NCBI GenBank assembly: GCA_900105895.1
Contig: FNSH01000001.1
Location: forward strand, 434,001-498,000
DNA from: Atopobium minutum
GTDB taxonomy: Bacteria > Actinomycetota > Coriobacteriia > Coriobacteriales > Atopobiaceae
Direction: 5' to 3'
DNA length: 64,000 nucleotides
Below the pieces are notes generated by a model that saw nothing but the letters and a program-made list of their open reading frames with translations, did no database searches and was not told where the DNA came from. Both the position numbers and the translations under genes were made by a program. This document shows, piece by piece, positions 25,172 through 32,518 of this stretch (positions are counted from its first letter, which is position 1; each line of letters begins with the position of its first letter).

Positions 25172-26473
25172 ATGGGTCTTAGAAACTGGCTACGTAGCAG
25201 AGCGAAACCAGTCGAGAATCACCAGCTGTCCACCAGCTACAGCTTCTTGTTTGGGCCGACATCTGCTGGGCGTCCGGTGACCGAACGTAGCGCGATGCAA
25301 ATGACCGCCGTGTATTCGTGCGTGAGGATCCTGGCAGAAGCTATAGCCGGGCTACCACTGCACGTATACCGTTACAAGGACGGTGGTGGCAAGGAAAAAG
25401 CAGTCGATCATGGTTTGTACCGCCTGCTTCACGATGAACCTAACCCCGAGATGACGAGCTTCGTGTTTAGAGAAACGCTCATGACGCACCTGTTGTTGTG
25501 GGGGAACGCGTTCGCTCAGGTAGTGCGCAACGGGCTCGGCGAAGTCATTGGACTGTATCCGCTGCAACCGAATCGGATGAGCGTAGGCAGGGATCTAGAC
25601 AGTAAGGCTTTGTATTACGAATACCAAACCAGCTGGGACGAACCCGCAGGAGAGTACAAGACGATCCGGCTTACCCCTAACGATGTGCTTCATGTTCCAG
25701 GTCTTGGTTTTGATGGGTTGGTTGGTTATTCCCCGATCGCGATGGCAAAAAACGCTATCGGACTCGCCCAGGCCACAGAAGATTACGGTGCTTCATTTTT
25801 TGCTAACGGGGCGGCTCCGGGCGGGGTGTTAGAGCATCCAGGCACGATCAAAGACCCAAGCCGGGTGCGTGAGTCCTGGCAACAAACCTTCGGTGGCGCT
25901 CGTAACGGCAACAAAGTTGCGGTGCTTGAGGAGGGAATGAAATACACGCCGATCTCGGTAAGCCCGGAGCAGGCGCAGTTTCTTGAAACGAGAAAGTTTC
26001 AGCTCAATGAGATCGCCCGAATATTTCGTATCCCGCCCCACATGATTGGTGACCTGGAAAAATCTAGCTTCAGCAATATTGAGCAGCAGAGCTTGGAGTT
26101 TGTGAAATACACCCTTGACCCGTGGGTAATCCGCTGGGAACAAGCCATCACGAAAACTCTGTTGAACCCGCGTGAAAAGCAGCAGTTGTTTGTGAAGTTC
26201 AATGTCGAGGGCCTACTGCGAGGCGATTACCAGTCTCGGATGGAGGGCTATGCGGTGGCTCGCCAAAACGGTTGGATGAGCGCCAACGATATCCGCGAGT
26301 TAGAAAACCTTGACCGGATCGATGCGGCTGATGGCGGGGATCTGTACCTGATAAATGGAAACATGCTCCCGCTTCCGATGGCTGGGGCTTATGCCGACTC
26401 TCAACAAGCCGAAGAAGGCGAGTCTGGTGAAGAAGAACCTAGAGAGAACCAACTATTGAGGAGGAGAATGTGA
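25172..26473 (+). CDS. HK97-type portal protein
   Basis: 433 residues from ATG 25172, preceded by AGAAGGGA. It forms the dodecameric portal through which DNA enters the head. Family features: N-terminal SAMQMTAVYSCVRILAEAIA, the conserved segment LQPNRMSVGRDL, NDVLHVPGLGFDGLVGYSPI, ARIFRIPPHMIGDLEKSSFS and SLEFVKYTLDPWVIRWEQAI. Overlaps the protease gene by 4 bases, as in HK97 (portal-protease-capsid). Confidence 0.95.
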   Translation: MGLRNWLRSRAKPVENHQLSTSYSFLFGPTSAGRPVTERSAMQMTAVYSCVRILAEAIAGLPLHVYRYKDGGGKEKAVDHGLYRLLHDEPNPEMTSFVFRETLMTHLLLWGNAFAQVVRNGLGEVIGLYPLQPNRMSVGRDLDSKALYYEYQTSWDEPAGEYKTIRLTPNDVLHVPGLGFDGLVGYSPIAMAKNAIGLAQATEDYGASFFANGAAPGGVLEHPGTIKDPSRVRESWQQTFGGARNGNKVAVLEEGMKYTPISVSPEQAQFLETRKFQLNEIARIFRIPPHMIGDLEKSSFSNIEQQSLEFVKYTLDPWVIRWEQAITKTLLNPREKQQLFVKFNVEGLLRGDYQSRMEGYAVARQNGWMSANDIRELENLDRIDAADGGDLYLINGNMLPLPMAGAYADSQQAEEGESGEEEPRENQLLRRRM

Positions 26474-27258
26474 AGCGTTTTTGGAACTGGCTAATCCCAG
26501 AGGAAACCAGCCCGGACAGTGATGGGGGTGAAAGGGTTTTGCGTATTAACGGGGTTATCGCTGAGGAATCATGGCTAGATGATGAGATAACCCCAGCGGT
26601 TTTTGCCTCGGAGTTAAGCGCGGGGTCTGGGCCGGTCACTATCTGGCTGAATTCGCCTGGCGGTGACGTAGTGGCAGCTGCTCGTATCTATAACATGCTG
26701 CTGGATTATCCCGGTAAAGTCACGGTGAATATTGACGGGATCGCGGCATCGGCGGCATCTGTGATTGCTATGGCGGCGTCCACGGTGGCTATGAGCCCGG
26801 TTTCGATGCTCATGATCCATAATCCCGCCACGCTCGCTATGGGTGATAAAACCGAGCTGTCGCGTGCCCTGGACATGCTCGAATCGGTCAAAGACTCGAT
26901 TATCAACGCCTACCAGCTAAAAACCGGGCTGTCCCGGGCGAAACTTTCCAAGCTCATGGATATGGAGACATGGATGGACGCGACAGCTGCTATCGACTTG
27001 GGGTTCGCAAATGAAATCCTCACCAGTAAACAGGCCCCTTCTCCAGACAAAGACGACGAGCCCACCAAGACAAATCCTGACAAGGGTGATGATCCTGGTG
27101 ATGGCGAGGATGAAGAATCGGTGAGCAAGAAAGTACCGGGGCGAGCGAAAAATGAGCGCGGCGTGGTGTTTTCCAGAAAGGTTTCAGAGCAACAACTTGT
27201 TGCCCAACTAGCTATGCACGGTAAAAGTGCTGCCCTCCCGGGTCGCCGCCTCCTGTAA
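26470..27258 (+). CDS. ClpP-like prohead maturation protease
   Basis: 262 residues. ClpP fold with nucleophile Ser94 in GIAASAAS and His117 in MIHNPAT; TWMDATAAIDLGFANE carries the helix expected to hold the acidic residue. The C-terminal 60 residues are acidic then basic and probably unstructured, consistent with self-cleavage. It processes capsid protein during head maturation. Located between portal and capsid genes. Confidence 0.93.
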   Translation: MKRFWNWLIPEETSPDSDGGERVLRINGVIAEESWLDDEITPAVFASELSAGSGPVTIWLNSPGGDVVAAARIYNMLLDYPGKVTVNIDGIAASAASVIAMAASTVAMSPVSMLMIHNPATLAMGDKTELSRALDMLESVKDSIINAYQLKTGLSRAKLSKLMDMETWMDATAAIDLGFANEILTSKQAPSPDKDDEPTKTNPDKGDDPGDGEDEESVSKKVPGRAKNERGVVFSRKVSEQQLVAQLAMHGKSAALPGRRLL

Positions 27259-27366
27259 GTGAGCATCCTTGTTTAAAGCCCGCTGCCTCTTGTGGTCGGC
27301 GGGTTGTTGATTTATACGCCCATTTAACCAACCAACCCCATTAACTAAGAGAGGAAATATTCCATT

Positions 27367-28584
27367 ATGACTACTGTTACTGATTTGTATACCCGGCGTG
27401 CCCAAACCTGGAATAAGGCTAAGAAGTTTCTAGATGAGCGGCGCGATAGCGAGACTGGCTGTCTAAACGCCGAAGATGACGCGGCCTACGCCAAAATGGA
27501 GGCTGAGATTGAGGCGCTTAGCGGAGAGATTGCTCGATCCGAGCGGGCCGAACGTCTAGAAAACACTCTTGCCAAGGCAACCTGTAATCCCATCACTTCC
27601 GCTCCTGGAAGCGGCATGGGCGAAGATAGTAAGGTCAAGCCTGCCCGTGCTACCGCTTCCTACAAGCGGGCGTTTTGGGATGCGATGCGGCTTAACACCT
27701 CCCCCATGGAAGTAAGGAATGCGCTAAGCGAGGGGGTGGATTCTGAGGGCGGATACCTAGTGCCTGACGAGTTCGAACGCACCCTAGTGCAGTCTTTAGC
27801 TGACCAAAACGTCATGCGCACCCTCGCCAAGGTTATTCAGACCACTAGCGGGGATCGTAAAATCCCTGTCGTGTCTACCCATGGCACCGCTACCTGGCTG
27901 GATGAAGGCAAACCATACAGCGAATCCGATGAAGCCTTCACCCAAATCTCCCTGTCGGCGTTCAAGCTGGGTACCTTCCTCAAAATCAGCGAAGAACTGC
28001 TCAACGATGCAGCGTTTAACGTTGAACAATACCTAGCCAGCGAGTTTGCTCGCCGTATTGGAGCTGCTGAAGAAGAAGCCTTCCTGGTTGGCGATGGTAA
28101 AGGTAAACCCACCGGCATCTTCAACCCAACCGGCGGAGCAGACTCTGGCGTGACCAGCGCCAAGCCTACCGACATTAGCGCTGATGAACTCATCGATCTG
28201 CACTATAGTTTGCGCTCCCCCTACCGGGCGCGTGCGGTGTGGCTGATGAACGATGCAACAGTCAAAACCGTCCGGAAGTTGAAGGACGGTAACGGGCAGT
28301 ACCTGTGGCAGCCAGCCTTGACTGCTGGGACTCCAGACATGATCCTTGGCCGACCCGTCTACACCAGTGTTTTTGCACCTGAGCTAAAAGCGGGGGCGCG
28401 CACAGTAGCGTTCGGTGACCTCGGTTTTTATTGGATTGCTGACCGGCAAGGCCGCTCCTTCAAACGCCTAAACGAGCTATTTGCAACCACCGGGCAGATC
28501 GGGTTCCTGGCATCCCAACGCCTAGACGGCAAGCTCGTCTTGCCCGAAGCGATCAAGGTTCTTACCCAAAAGACCGCCGGGTAA
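27367..28584 (+). CDS. HK97-type major capsid protein
   Basis: 405 residues. The N-terminal delta domain (1-about 110) is helical and charged and would be removed by the protease. The mature part begins around ALSEGVDSEGGYLVPDEFER and has HK97 signatures: IPVVSTHGTATWLDEGKPYS, FKLGTFLKISEELLNDAAFN, FLVGDGKGKPTGIF and ILGRPVYTS. Forms the icosahedral shell. The ATG is preceded by AGAGAGGAAATATTCC. The start region follows a GC-rich hairpin at about 27277-27305. Confidence 0.95.
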   Translation: MTTVTDLYTRRAQTWNKAKKFLDERRDSETGCLNAEDDAAYAKMEAEIEALSGEIARSERAERLENTLAKATCNPITSAPGSGMGEDSKVKPARATASYKRAFWDAMRLNTSPMEVRNALSEGVDSEGGYLVPDEFERTLVQSLADQNVMRTLAKVIQTTSGDRKIPVVSTHGTATWLDEGKPYSESDEAFTQISLSAFKLGTFLKISEELLNDAAFNVEQYLASEFARRIGAAEEEAFLVGDGKGKPTGIFNPTGGADSGVTSAKPTDISADELIDLHYSLRSPYRARAVWLMNDATVKTVRKLKDGNGQYLWQPALTAGTPDMILGRPVYTSVFAPELKAGARTVAFGDLGFYWIADRQGRSFKRLNELFATTGQIGFLASQRLDGKLVLPEAIKVLTQKTAG

Positions 28585-28613
28585 ACCAGAAAAATAGTTA
28601 GGAGGTGGCAGCC

Positions 28614-28931
28614 ATGAAAACAGACGAACTCATGGCCTTAGTCAAGCAGAATCTATTGGTCGACCATAGCGAGGATGATTCTTTGATTGCCTCGTTTGTT
28701 TTGGCTGCCATCTCCTATGCAACCGCTTACCAACATCTACCCGAGGACTACTACCAAACGCAGCCCATGTCGCAGGCAACCCGGCAAGGCATTATCATGC
28801 TCGCCACCCATTTCTACGAATCCAGAGATGGAGCAACCGCCGGGTTTTGGGCAGACAAAACCGATGCTGCCCGCGCCGTGTGGAACGCAGTAAACACCCT
28901 GCTTCGCCTGGATCGGGACTGGAAAATCTAA
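28614..28931 (+). CDS. Head-tail connector protein (gp6-like)
   Basis: 105 residues from ATG 28614 (GGAGG 8 bases before). It has the pattern of Phage_gp6 connectors: a helical N-terminus LMALVKQNLLVDHSEDDSLI, then ATAYQHLPEDYY and ATHFYESRDGAT and a C-terminal NTLLRLDRDWKI. It forms a ring below the portal. It is followed by the adaptor gene at 28947. Confidence 0.85.
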   Translation: MKTDELMALVKQNLLVDHSEDDSLIASFVLAAISYATAYQHLPEDYYQTQPMSQATRQGIIMLATHFYESRDGATAGFWADKTDAARAVWNAVNTLLRLDRDWKI

Positions 28932-28946
28932 AGAAAGACGCGCCTT

Positions 28947-29279
28947 ATGGCAACGCTAGGCAAAATGAGCGAGCACATCGACCTGATACAGCCAGTAGTT
29001 ACTAAAGACGCTGCCGGGTTCGCCACTACTGGTGACGAGGTTATTGCTTCGGTGCGCGCATATATGGAAGTGCAGCACGCAAGTGGTGCGTGGGTCAACC
29101 GCGCCGCCTACACCAAAGCAGACCTGTTATTTAGGATCCGAGCAATACCCGGCATAAAAATAACCGAGGCGATGCAAATCAGCTCCGCACATGGCAGGTA
29201 CGTTATTGATGCGGTCGAATACCTCGGCCGCTATGTCGAGATTTTAGCTCACCGCACCGAAGCAGAAGGAGCACTCTGA
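28947..29279 (+). CDS. Head-tail joining (adaptor/stopper) protein
   Basis: 110 residues of the Phage_H_T_join/SPP1 gp16-like family: MSEHIDLIQPVVTKDAAGFA at the start, the middle VRAYMEVQHASGAWVNRA and the C-terminal ISSAHGRYVIDAVEYLGRYV. Small beta-barrel protein connecting head completion to tail. Its stop overlaps the next ATG by 1 base (TGATGG). Confidence 0.85.
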   Translation: MATLGKMSEHIDLIQPVVTKDAAGFATTGDEVIASVRAYMEVQHASGAWVNRAAYTKADLLFRIRAIPGIKITEAMQISSAHGRYVIDAVEYLGRYVEILAHRTEAEGAL

Positions 29280-29716
29280 TGGCTCGCGTACAAATCCGGC
29301 TTCCCAACGATTTCATTGACGCACTCGACTCAGCCAGCAGCCTCATTGATAACTCCGCTGAGCAAGTACTTAAAGCCGGGGCTAATATCGTGGAGCCGCG
29401 TATGCGCTCTAACCTTTCTGCCGCCATCGGCAGCTCAACGAAACAGCCCTCCCGCTCTACCGGTCAGCTCGTCAAAGCGTTAGGAACCGCGCCAGTAAAA
29501 GTCAATAGCCGCGGAGACTATAACGTTAAAGTTGGTTTCGCCGAGAACCGAGACGATGGTAGAGCTAACGCACTAATCGCTAACGTCCTCGAACACGGAA
29601 GAAGCAATCAACCAGCTCGCCCGTTTCTAGCTCCCACGCGTTCACAAACCAGGCGAGCCGCAATCACCGCAATGAAACAAACCCTAGCCGCGCGAATCCA
29701 GCAGGTGAAACCATGA
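29279..29716 (+). CDS. HK97 gp10-family tail/neck protein
   Basis: 145 residues. HK97-gp10_like features: the N-terminal helix NDFIDALDSASSLIDNSAEQVL, the central GQLVKALGTAPVKVNSRG and the C-terminal VLEHGRSNQPARPFLAPTRS (E-x-G-x...P-x-P-F). Acts at the neck or tail terminator. Overlaps the adjacent genes. Confidence 0.85.
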   Translation: MARVQIRLPNDFIDALDSASSLIDNSAEQVLKAGANIVEPRMRSNLSAAIGSSTKQPSRSTGQLVKALGTAPVKVNSRGDYNVKVGFAENRDDGRANALIANVLEHGRSNQPARPFLAPTRSQTRRAAITAMKQTLAARIQQVKP

Positions 29717-30057
29717 GCGGGCTTTTAGAAAACCTAAGCCACATCGCTAAACAACTTGGGCTCGCCTATGCAGTCAGCTGCTACACCGATTCCCCAGCCC
29801 CAGACACGTATCTAGTCTTCACCCCGTTAACAGATTCTTTCGACATCTTCGCCGACAACACCCCCGGTATCGAAGTCGAAGAAGTCCGCATCGCACTGTT
29901 CACGAAAACCAACTACTTAGCTCTAAGAGACCAGATCACGAAAGCTCTAATCAGCGCTCGCCTGGTTATCACAGGCAGGCGCTATATCGGATACGAGGCG
30001 GATACCGGTTTTCACCACTATTCCATCGATGTTTCGAGTTTTAGAGCCTGTCCTTAA
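29713..30057 (+). CDS. Tail completion/terminator-like protein
   Basis: 114 residues, ATGA overlap with the preceding gene. The composition and position match the small tail terminator or DUF3168-like proteins between gp10 and the major tail protein: NTPGIEVEEVRIALFTKTNY, then TGRRYIGYEADTGFHHYSI. No independent motif. Its stop overlaps, tail-to-tail, the stop of the minus-strand VanZ gene. Confidence 0.75.
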   Translation: MSGLLENLSHIAKQLGLAYAVSCYTDSPAPDTYLVFTPLTDSFDIFADNTPGIEVEEVRIALFTKTNYLALRDQITKALISARLVITGRRYIGYEADTGFHHYSIDVSSFRACP

Positions 30058-30566
30058 GAGTTTGCAATGATCAGGAAAGTCAAAAATCCGATGAACAAGA
30101 TCTCCAGGACTAACCCGATGACGTTAATGACTTTTTCGCTCTTTTCAGGCCAGAATCTGGCTAGCAGAGCAAAAACTACTAAGCCAGTAGCGGCTCCAGC
30201 AGTGTTCATTATGACATCGGTGATATCGCTGACCCCAATAGCGAAAACGTACTGAACGACCTCGAATGCCACGCTTGCTAAAAACGGTGGGAGCAATTGA
30301 ATTAACCATGAGCGCCGTTTCAACAACATCCTCATGTACAAGCCAAACGGGATGAAAATAAGGAAGTTGACCACGATCTCATCAAAGAAGTTCGACCCGT
30401 AAAGATTCGCAGAATCTGTAAATGGGATCAGATTTAAGTAGCGCGCATGCCGCATGCCCAGTATGTCGTCAACGCTGGTGGCGAATTTGAACAGCACCAT
30501 CCACAACAACAAGAGCAGATAAATCCCGAACACCGCATAGGTCAAGCATCGCGTTTTCTCCCTCAT
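30054..30566 (-). CDS. VanZ-family membrane protein (moron)
   Basis: 170 residues with about five membrane segments. VanZ-like features: the N-terminal YLLLLLWMVLFKF, LNLIPFTDS, the hydrophobic IVVNFLIFIPFGLYMRMLLK, FEVVQYVFAIGVSDITDVIM and NTAGAATGLVVFALL. VanZ proteins modify envelope susceptibility to glycopeptides; the phage role is unknown. It is on the opposite strand inside the tail operon, with its own start near 30566 facing the major tail gene. Probably expressed in the lysogen. Confidence 0.88.
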   Translation of the reverse strand: MREKTRCLTYAVFGIYLLLLLWMVLFKFATSVDDILGMRHARYLNLIPFTDSANLYGSNFFDEIVVNFLIFIPFGLYMRMLLKRRSWLIQLLPPFLASVAFEVVQYVFAIGVSDITDVIMNTAGAATGLVVFALLARFWPEKSEKVINVIGLVLEILFIGFLTFLIIANS

Positions 30567-30626
30567 GCCCCAATTTTATCTCTCGATGACATCTAACGAA
30601 AATTACTACCCAAAAGGAGAAACATC

Positions 30627-31238
30627 ATGGCAACTATTGGTTTAGACAAGCTCTACTACGCGAGCATTAGCGAAGATCCCACTAGCGGTGAGGAAACTTA
30701 TGCCGTTCCTAAACCGCTCGCTAAAGCAATATCTGCAGAATTGTCTGTGGAGGTGGCTGAGGCGATTTTGTATGCCGATGACGGGGCATCCGAGATTGTC
30801 AAGGAATTCAAATCTGGAACGCTCACTCTTGGGGTTGATGATCTCGGGGCTGAGGCTGCAGCTGCCTTAACTGGTGCGAGACTGGACGCGAACGGGGTAC
30901 TTATCAGCACTTCTGAGGATGGTGGCGCACCCGTGGCTATCGGTTTTAGAGCTGCACGCTCTAACGGGAAGTACCAGTATTTTTGGCTCTACCGAGTGAA
31001 GTTTGCTTTACCGACCACGACCTTGGCGACCAAGGCAGACTCGATCACGTTTTCTACGCCTTCTATTGAGGGCACGATCCTGCGCCGCAACAAACCAGAC
31101 GCTACCGGCAAGCACCCGTGGAAAGCCGAAGTCACCGAAGGAGCCACCGGCGTGAAAGCTGAAACCATTACCAGCTGGTACAGCCGCGTTTACGAACCCG
31201 CCGCAGCCACCAATCCAAGTCGTGCCGCCAGCCACTAA
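30627..31238 (+). CDS. Major tail protein (phi13-type)
   Basis: 203 residues, ATG preceded by AAAAGGAGAAACATC. Features of the phi13 major tail family: the N-terminal GLDKLYYASISEDPTSGEET, VEVAEAILYADDGASEIVKEF and a beta-rich C-terminal half with ALPTTTLATKADSITFSTPS. Polymerises into the tail tube. Single gene followed by the chaperone genes. Confidence 0.9.
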   Translation: MATIGLDKLYYASISEDPTSGEETYAVPKPLAKAISAELSVEVAEAILYADDGASEIVKEFKSGTLTLGVDDLGAEAAAALTGARLDANGVLISTSEDGGAPVAIGFRAARSNGKYQYFWLYRVKFALPTTTLATKADSITFSTPSIEGTILRRNKPDATGKHPWKAEVTEGATGVKAETITSWYSRVYEPAAATNPSRAASH

Positions 31239-31260
31239 AATAAAAAGGGAGACAGTGATC

Positions 31261-31680
31261 ATGGGAAAGAAAACTGTAGTTGCAAGTGTTGATTCGTCTC
31301 GTAGTGCGGTCATTAGTATCGGCGGGCAAGAATACGAACTGGTCTTAACAACGCGTGCTACTCGTTTGATCGCCAAGCGATATGGCGGTCTCGAACATCT
31401 AGGTGATGCTCTGGAAACCTCCGAGGACGTAGGCAAATCCTTGGGTGAGGTAATCTGGCTCATCACCCTTCTGGCTAACCAGTCAGTGCAGATTCACAAC
31501 CTCACACATCCAGACGATCAACGCACTGAACTAACTGAGGATGCAGTGGAACTGCTCACAGTTCCAGCTGATCTGACCGACTACCGGGCAGCAATCAGCG
31601 AAGCACTACAAAGAGGAACAAGACGAGCTATCGCCACCGAAGCACCGGCCCCAAAAGACCATGTCAAGGACGAGTCCTAG
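31261..31680 (+). CDS. Tail assembly chaperone, upstream (G-like) product
   Basis: 139 residues from ATG 31261 (GGGAGACAGTGATC before it). Small acidic tail assembly chaperone with RLIAKRYGGLEHLGDALETS and VIWLITLLANQSVQIHN. It binds the tape measure during tail assembly. Near its end the frame reads GCC CCA AAA G, giving the slippery heptamer CCCAAAA at 31650-31656. A second frame (-1) stays open to 31871, so a G/GT-type pair is likely. Confidence 0.85.
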   Translation: MGKKTVVASVDSSRSAVISIGGQEYELVLTTRATRLIAKRYGGLEHLGDALETSEDVGKSLGEVIWLITLLANQSVQIHNLTHPDDQRTELTEDAVELLTVPADLTDYRAAISEALQRGTRRAIATEAPAPKDHVKDES

Positions 31681-31871
31681 ATAGCGACGAGGCAGCCTTC
31701 ACCAGGCTTATCTATATCGGTTTAGCCCACCTAAACCTGAGTCGCGTCGAGGTTGAGCTGTGCGTGTTTGGTGAATTACTCGACCTCGTGGACTGCTGGC
31801 GCATCGAGACCGGCCGCGCTGAGCAGAGGCGTGTTTGGTTTATTGATGATGTGATTCCAGCAGGTATCTAG
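31650..31871 (+). CDS. -1 frameshift extension of the tail assembly chaperone (GT-like)
   Basis: If ribosomes slip -1 on CCCAAAA, translation enters a frame of about 70 codons that lacks its own start and ends at TAG 31869-31871. It contains DSDEAAFTRLIYIGLAHLNL, VELCVFGELLDLVDCWRIET and RRVWFIDDVIPAGI, which look like genuine coding sequence (helical, tail-chaperone T domain). The full product would be about 203 residues. Programmed frameshifting at this place is conserved in long-tailed phages. The stop overlaps the antitoxin stop on the other strand. Confidence 0.8.
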   Translation, partial: PKRPCQGRVLDSDEAAFTRLIYIGLAHLNLSRVEVELCVFGELLDLVDCWRIETGRAEQRRVWFIDDVIPAGI

Positions 31872-32161
31872 GCATTTTGTGTAGCGAGAGTTATTTTGAG
31901 TCCTAGGGCTTTCATGATTTTCGTGATAGCCGCAAAGGACGGGTTGCCGTCTTTTGATAGTGACTTGTAGAGGGATTCACGGTTGAGTTGAGTTTCTTTA
32001 GCTAGCTGGCTCATGCCGTGTGCCCTTGCAATGTCACGCAAAACCACCTGTACGGTTTTCGTATCGCCGTCTTCGAGTGCGATAGCTAGGTAATCGTTCA
32101 TTGCTTCTTGGCTATCGAGATATTTGCTTGCGTCGAACGCTGAAAATGTTACTTCCTTCAT
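31868..32161 (-). CDS. HigA-like antitoxin (addiction module antidote)
   Basis: 97 residues. The C-terminal helix-turn-helix QVVLRDIARAHGMSQLAKET and LNRESLYKSLSKDGNPSFAA, with the ending TKIMKALGLKITLA, match probable addiction module antidotes (COG3636). Binds the toxin and the operon promoter. The gene follows the toxin gene with a 4-base overlap, so the order is toxin first. Inserted on the minus strand between tail chaperone and tape measure. Confidence 0.9.
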   Translation of the reverse strand: MKEVTFSAFDASKYLDSQEAMNDYLAIALEDGDTKTVQVVLRDIARAHGMSQLAKETQLNRESLYKSLSKDGNPSFAAITKIMKALGLKITLATQNA

Positions 32162-32466
32162 GACTGTTCCTTCCTTACCTGTTGTGCGAGCTTTTGAGCG
32201 GTTCGAATATCTTTAGCCTGGCTGGATTTATCTCCTCCGGCCAGCAGGAAAACCGTTACTGCGCCTAGTTGGGTGTAGTACACCCTGTAGCCGGGCCCGA
32301 AATGAAATCTCATCTCGTTAACTTTCTCGCCAACGGGTTTGATGTCTCCAATCATTGTTCCGTGTGCTTCGCATCGGGCTATTGCATGCAAAATGCGCCG
32401 CTGAGCATGTTTGTCTTTCAGCTCACCTAACCAAGCGTCAAACAAGCTACTGGAAATAATCTCCAC
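32158..32466 (-). CDS. RelE/ParE-superfamily toxin (HigB/COG3657-like)
   Basis: 102 residues. RelE/ParE-like fold with FDAWLGELKDKHAQRRILH, GDIKPVGEKVNEMRFHFGPG and YRVYYTQLGAVTVFLLAGGD followed by KSSQAKDIRTAQKLA. The family usually cleaves mRNA on ribosomes or inhibits gyrase. Paired with the HigA-like antitoxin immediately downstream. In the lysogen it would favour retention of the prophage. Confidence 0.9.
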   Translation of the reverse strand: MEIISSSLFDAWLGELKDKHAQRRILHAIARCEAHGTMIGDIKPVGEKVNEMRFHFGPGYRVYYTQLGAVTVFLLAGGDKSSQAKDIRTAQKLAQQVRKEQS

Positions 32467-32518
32467 ACACCTAAGTGTAGCCTAAAAGCTACATGAGTCA
32501 AGAAGGGAAACACCTCTC

